Source of the DNA: Cristatella mucedo
Lineage: Eukaryota; Bryozoa; Phylactolaemata; Cristatellidae
Direction: 5' to 3'
NCBI GenBank assembly: GCA_009760855.2
Contig: WPIO01000011.1
Location: 479,501-543,500, forward strand
Length of the DNA: 64,000 nucleotides
This document shows positions 61,585 through 64,000 of the stretch, piece by piece. Within the stretch, counting starts at the first letter, position 1. Every line of letters starts with the position of its first letter. The notes beneath the pieces are model-generated. The model had not been told where the DNA came from. It did not search any database and was given only the letters and a program-made list of their open reading frames with translations. The position numbers and the translations under genes are program-made.

Positions 61585-62853
61585 AATTAGCTCATATAGC
61601 TCCCTGAGAGAGGTAAATCTCTATCCTGGTGCTATACAACTAGCTGCAAAAAAGCAATAACCAAGTGTTGATGACATGCACGGTTTCATGTTTTTACCAG
61701 CAAGTAAAAGCTCAAAAGTTAAATTATTAAACCAGTTTTCAAAAGCACACGAGAAGAAAGTCTTACAAACCAATAAGTAGGGCCCTGGCTGTATGCACTT
61801 AATTGTGCTGAGGTAAGCACGCAAAGCACAATAGAATCAATGACAACAAGTTTACCAAAAGAACATTGGCAGCTAGCAGAACATCCATGTCTTTCGCTGG
61901 AACGTCAATAAAGCAGAATAGTTGCAGCTGCTTACTGGCGCTGGAACTGAGCTCTAGACTTTCAGGTCATGGGAGCTGGGAGCCATATTTCAAACAGTCT
62001 TCACTTTAGTTTGAGAAATGTTGAGAGAATCGAAAGCTGAAGAGCGCCTGGTGCGAGTTTGCGGAATAAAAGAGGTCACATATAAGTAGGCATTTGCTAG
62101 CGCAAAAAACGACCTTAAGCCAAAAAGTAAGAGGAAGAGAATATGGCCTCAACTCGTGCTTTACAGCGAGAAAGTTTATCTCGGACACACTTTGTGCGAC
62201 TTTAAAGCTGCGCCCTTGGCTGCTAACCAAATGAGCAGGTGAGTTTACGCCAATTTCAGATAATTTGCACATGCCGGGAGTCCAGCGTAAAGTAAATTAC
62301 AGCAAATCTAAATCTTATTTAAAAAACGCTTAAAGCATTCTATTCTTCCTAGCTTTGTCTAATCAGATCTGATTTTCTGAAAGATTCCGCTGCTGAAAGT
62401 ATGCTGACTTATCAGTGAGTCCAGTGTGCTTATCCAATGGCGAATCCTTGTAGGGAAAATCACGCCCAGATTACGGGCAGACATCGCTGGAGTAATGCTA
62501 GATTAATTAATTTTGGCGCTCGCGTCTTTTAGCTTGAGGACGGTACTAGGTGAAGTTTCGTAATTACATCTTCTGAAAGTAGGTGTACAAATTTAGCTAT
62601 GTCGTCGATGCAGGCTGAATGAGAACTTGGTGACTACAATGCATATTAAGGTATAAATCAGGGGTCTGCAAACTTTTCGGAATATTAGGTTATTTCAGGA
62701 GATCAAAAAAGCACACTAGGCTCAAAGGAACCACGCCCAATCCTACGGACCGGCGGTGTAGGCGTGGCCAGACGAACGAGCAAACAGTAGCAACCGCTAT
62801 TATAGGGCTAGACATTTATTGTTCCTCCCCAGTCCTGAGCTACTGTTTCATGC

Positions 62854-62888
<35 letters not shown>

Positions 62889-63790
62889 TCACTTGATAAA
62901 GCGCCCTCAGAGAACTTAATCTCTCTCTGGGCGCTTTACATTTGCTGTAAAGTGAAATGATGCAAGTGCCTGACGTTCGCTCTAAAAATAAACATGGGTC
63001 ACAGCTTGAGCTTCAACCAGCACTAATTAAGGAGAACCAAAACACGACAATTCAATTAGGTCGCAACAATAATTAACCGGGTAATGTTACTCCGGACTGG
63101 AGCACTAGCTAAGCCGTACCTGGCCCGGAGTTTTCTTACCTTTGGCCTGAAGGATAAAGGGATATAAAGGGCTGAGCTCAATTGGTGTAAATATTCAGCA
63201 GAGATGTTTTGCTTAAAAATCAGTATGCAAGAAAATAGATAGTTTTTTCTGTCATCCGCATAAAAATTAAGTCCTACGACGTGATCAGCGAGTACATCTC
63301 AAAGTAGATGTTATAGATTTTGAAATAAATTCAACCAAGCCCAGATCACAATGTTTCAAAGTGCTCCACGATGACCTGTGCCAGTTGACATCAACGAATC
63401 GAAATCTCCAGTTGAGATTGGACCAATATCCTTGCAGAGCAGTTATAGCGATACCTGTATGAGATGGCAAGCGGTCAAGAAAGACTGGGTTATTGATAGC
63501 AAAACACGCTGCTGAGATTTTTAGCAGAGCTAGCACAGTTATCCTATCTACTTCAGGTCTTTCTATACTTGCAGCCATTCCTACTAGGTGGAGCGATAAG
63601 CTGTGAATAATGACTGGAATTTGTATGTTTGATGTAGTTTTTTAACAATTTCTCCTGCGTCTTGAATAGGAAAACCTGTATGGAGTACTCAGAATTTGCT
63701 AAATTTTTGTCTAATTTTGCCATCTTTGAGTAGCCTAAAAATAGTTTTTTTGAAAGATGCCGGACCAGACCTGAGGCTGAATACAAACGG
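61585..63790 (-). mobile_element. Old, long LINE copy with nested young LINE stub
   Basis: Minus-strand remnants run in order. Palm at 63578-63285: LLKISAACFAINNPVFLDRL, with the palm aspartate lost. Catalytic box at about 63250: LNFYADDRKNYLF, YADD still readable. ACIDDIAKFVHLL at 62.6 kb. C-terminal AHLVSSQ and NFLAVKHELRP at 62.27-62.0 kb. A hairpin-like 3' end lies at about 61590 (CTGAGAGAGGTAAATCTCTATCC). High divergence makes it the oldest LINE here. A stub at 62857-62965 interrupts it. Confidence 0.65.
62857..62965 (-). mobile_element. Nested LINE 3' stub with (AAT)n
   Basis: About ten AAT units, then TTCACTTGATAAAGCGCCCT, the intact hairpin and ACATTTGCTGTAAAGTGAAA, cut off after ~100 bases. 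It is inserted within the older LINE. Confidence 0.85.
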
Positions 63791-63799
63791 AGCTCTTAT

Positions 63800-64000
63800 A
63801 TCAGCTAAGCAATGCAGTATCAAGTCGATGCATCTTTGACGAATTAAGTGGCACGCACGATCGCGGCATATTGTATAGCTACCAACAGCTGCTAACGCTA
63901 TAGTGGCAGCTGGCTCAGGTGCAGGAATACTGGACACCTGCTGGACACCTGCTGCCAGGGAGCTATGCCGACTGAACTACCGAAATGCCTACTGTACGAC
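63800..64000. other. Right edge, nothing recognised
   Basis: A short direct repeat (GGACACCTGCT, twice at 63934-63954) is the only structure seen. Confidence 0.4.

Overview
The window reads as nuclear DNA of an animal, most likely an invertebrate. It has long introns, gt-ag exons, (TA)n/(CT)n/(AAT)n microsatellites, many 5'-truncated CR1/L2-type LINEs and a tRNA-derived SINE family. It has no operons or dense coding. The species cannot be told from the sequence alone.

The main content is a tandem set of plus-strand immunoglobulin-superfamily (IgSF) receptor genes, recovered by splicing small exons by eye. Gene A (about 21.57-44.91 kb) assembles into ten exons with one unbroken frame of 552 codons plus stop: signal peptide, three Ig domains each split over two exons, one transmembrane (TM) segment, a lysine/arginine-rich juxtamembrane exon, and a tail with two YxxL motifs. 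Gene B starts at 56.72 kb and shows a paralogous signal exon and both halves of Ig domain 1; the rest would lie past the window. A terminal-exon candidate at 15.4-15.7 kb has a YxxF/APE tail resembling gene A's and suggests a third gene upstream. Relic Ig exons occur at 34.5 and 51.7 kb, and a weaker signal-peptide-plus-Ig candidate lies on the minus strand at 6.7-7.3 kb. The layout (clustered, diverged, membrane-anchored Ig receptors with tyrosine motifs) resembles invertebrate allorecognition or immune receptor clusters such as the cnidarian Alr family. That comparison rests on architecture only.

The rest is mostly mobile DNA. One LINE family (RT end related to CR1/L2, 3' end with a GCGCC/GGCGC double hairpin and ATT-rich tail) has more than a dozen copies on both strands: about 0-1.3, 9.4-11.1, 14.2, 19.9-20.6, 22.8, 24.3-25.0, 27.5-29.3, 30.2, 31.6-32.4, 36.8, 39.2-40.2, 45.6-46.3, 47.0-48.0, 53.6, 54.9-55.4 and 62.9 kb. 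A second LINE family lies at 60.4-61.1 kb, with probable stubs at 18.2 and 25.1 kb. An old LINE covers 61.6-63.8 kb. A tRNA-like SINE (11.6, 41.7, 49.1, 53.1, 60.2 kb) shares the first LINE's 3' hairpin. An 892-bp solo LTR with a 4-bp target duplication sits inside the 27.5-kb LINE, and an R2/NeSL-like fragment lies at 23.5-24.25 kb. Many of these insertions fall inside the introns of gene A. The remaining stretches show no gene that can be supported.
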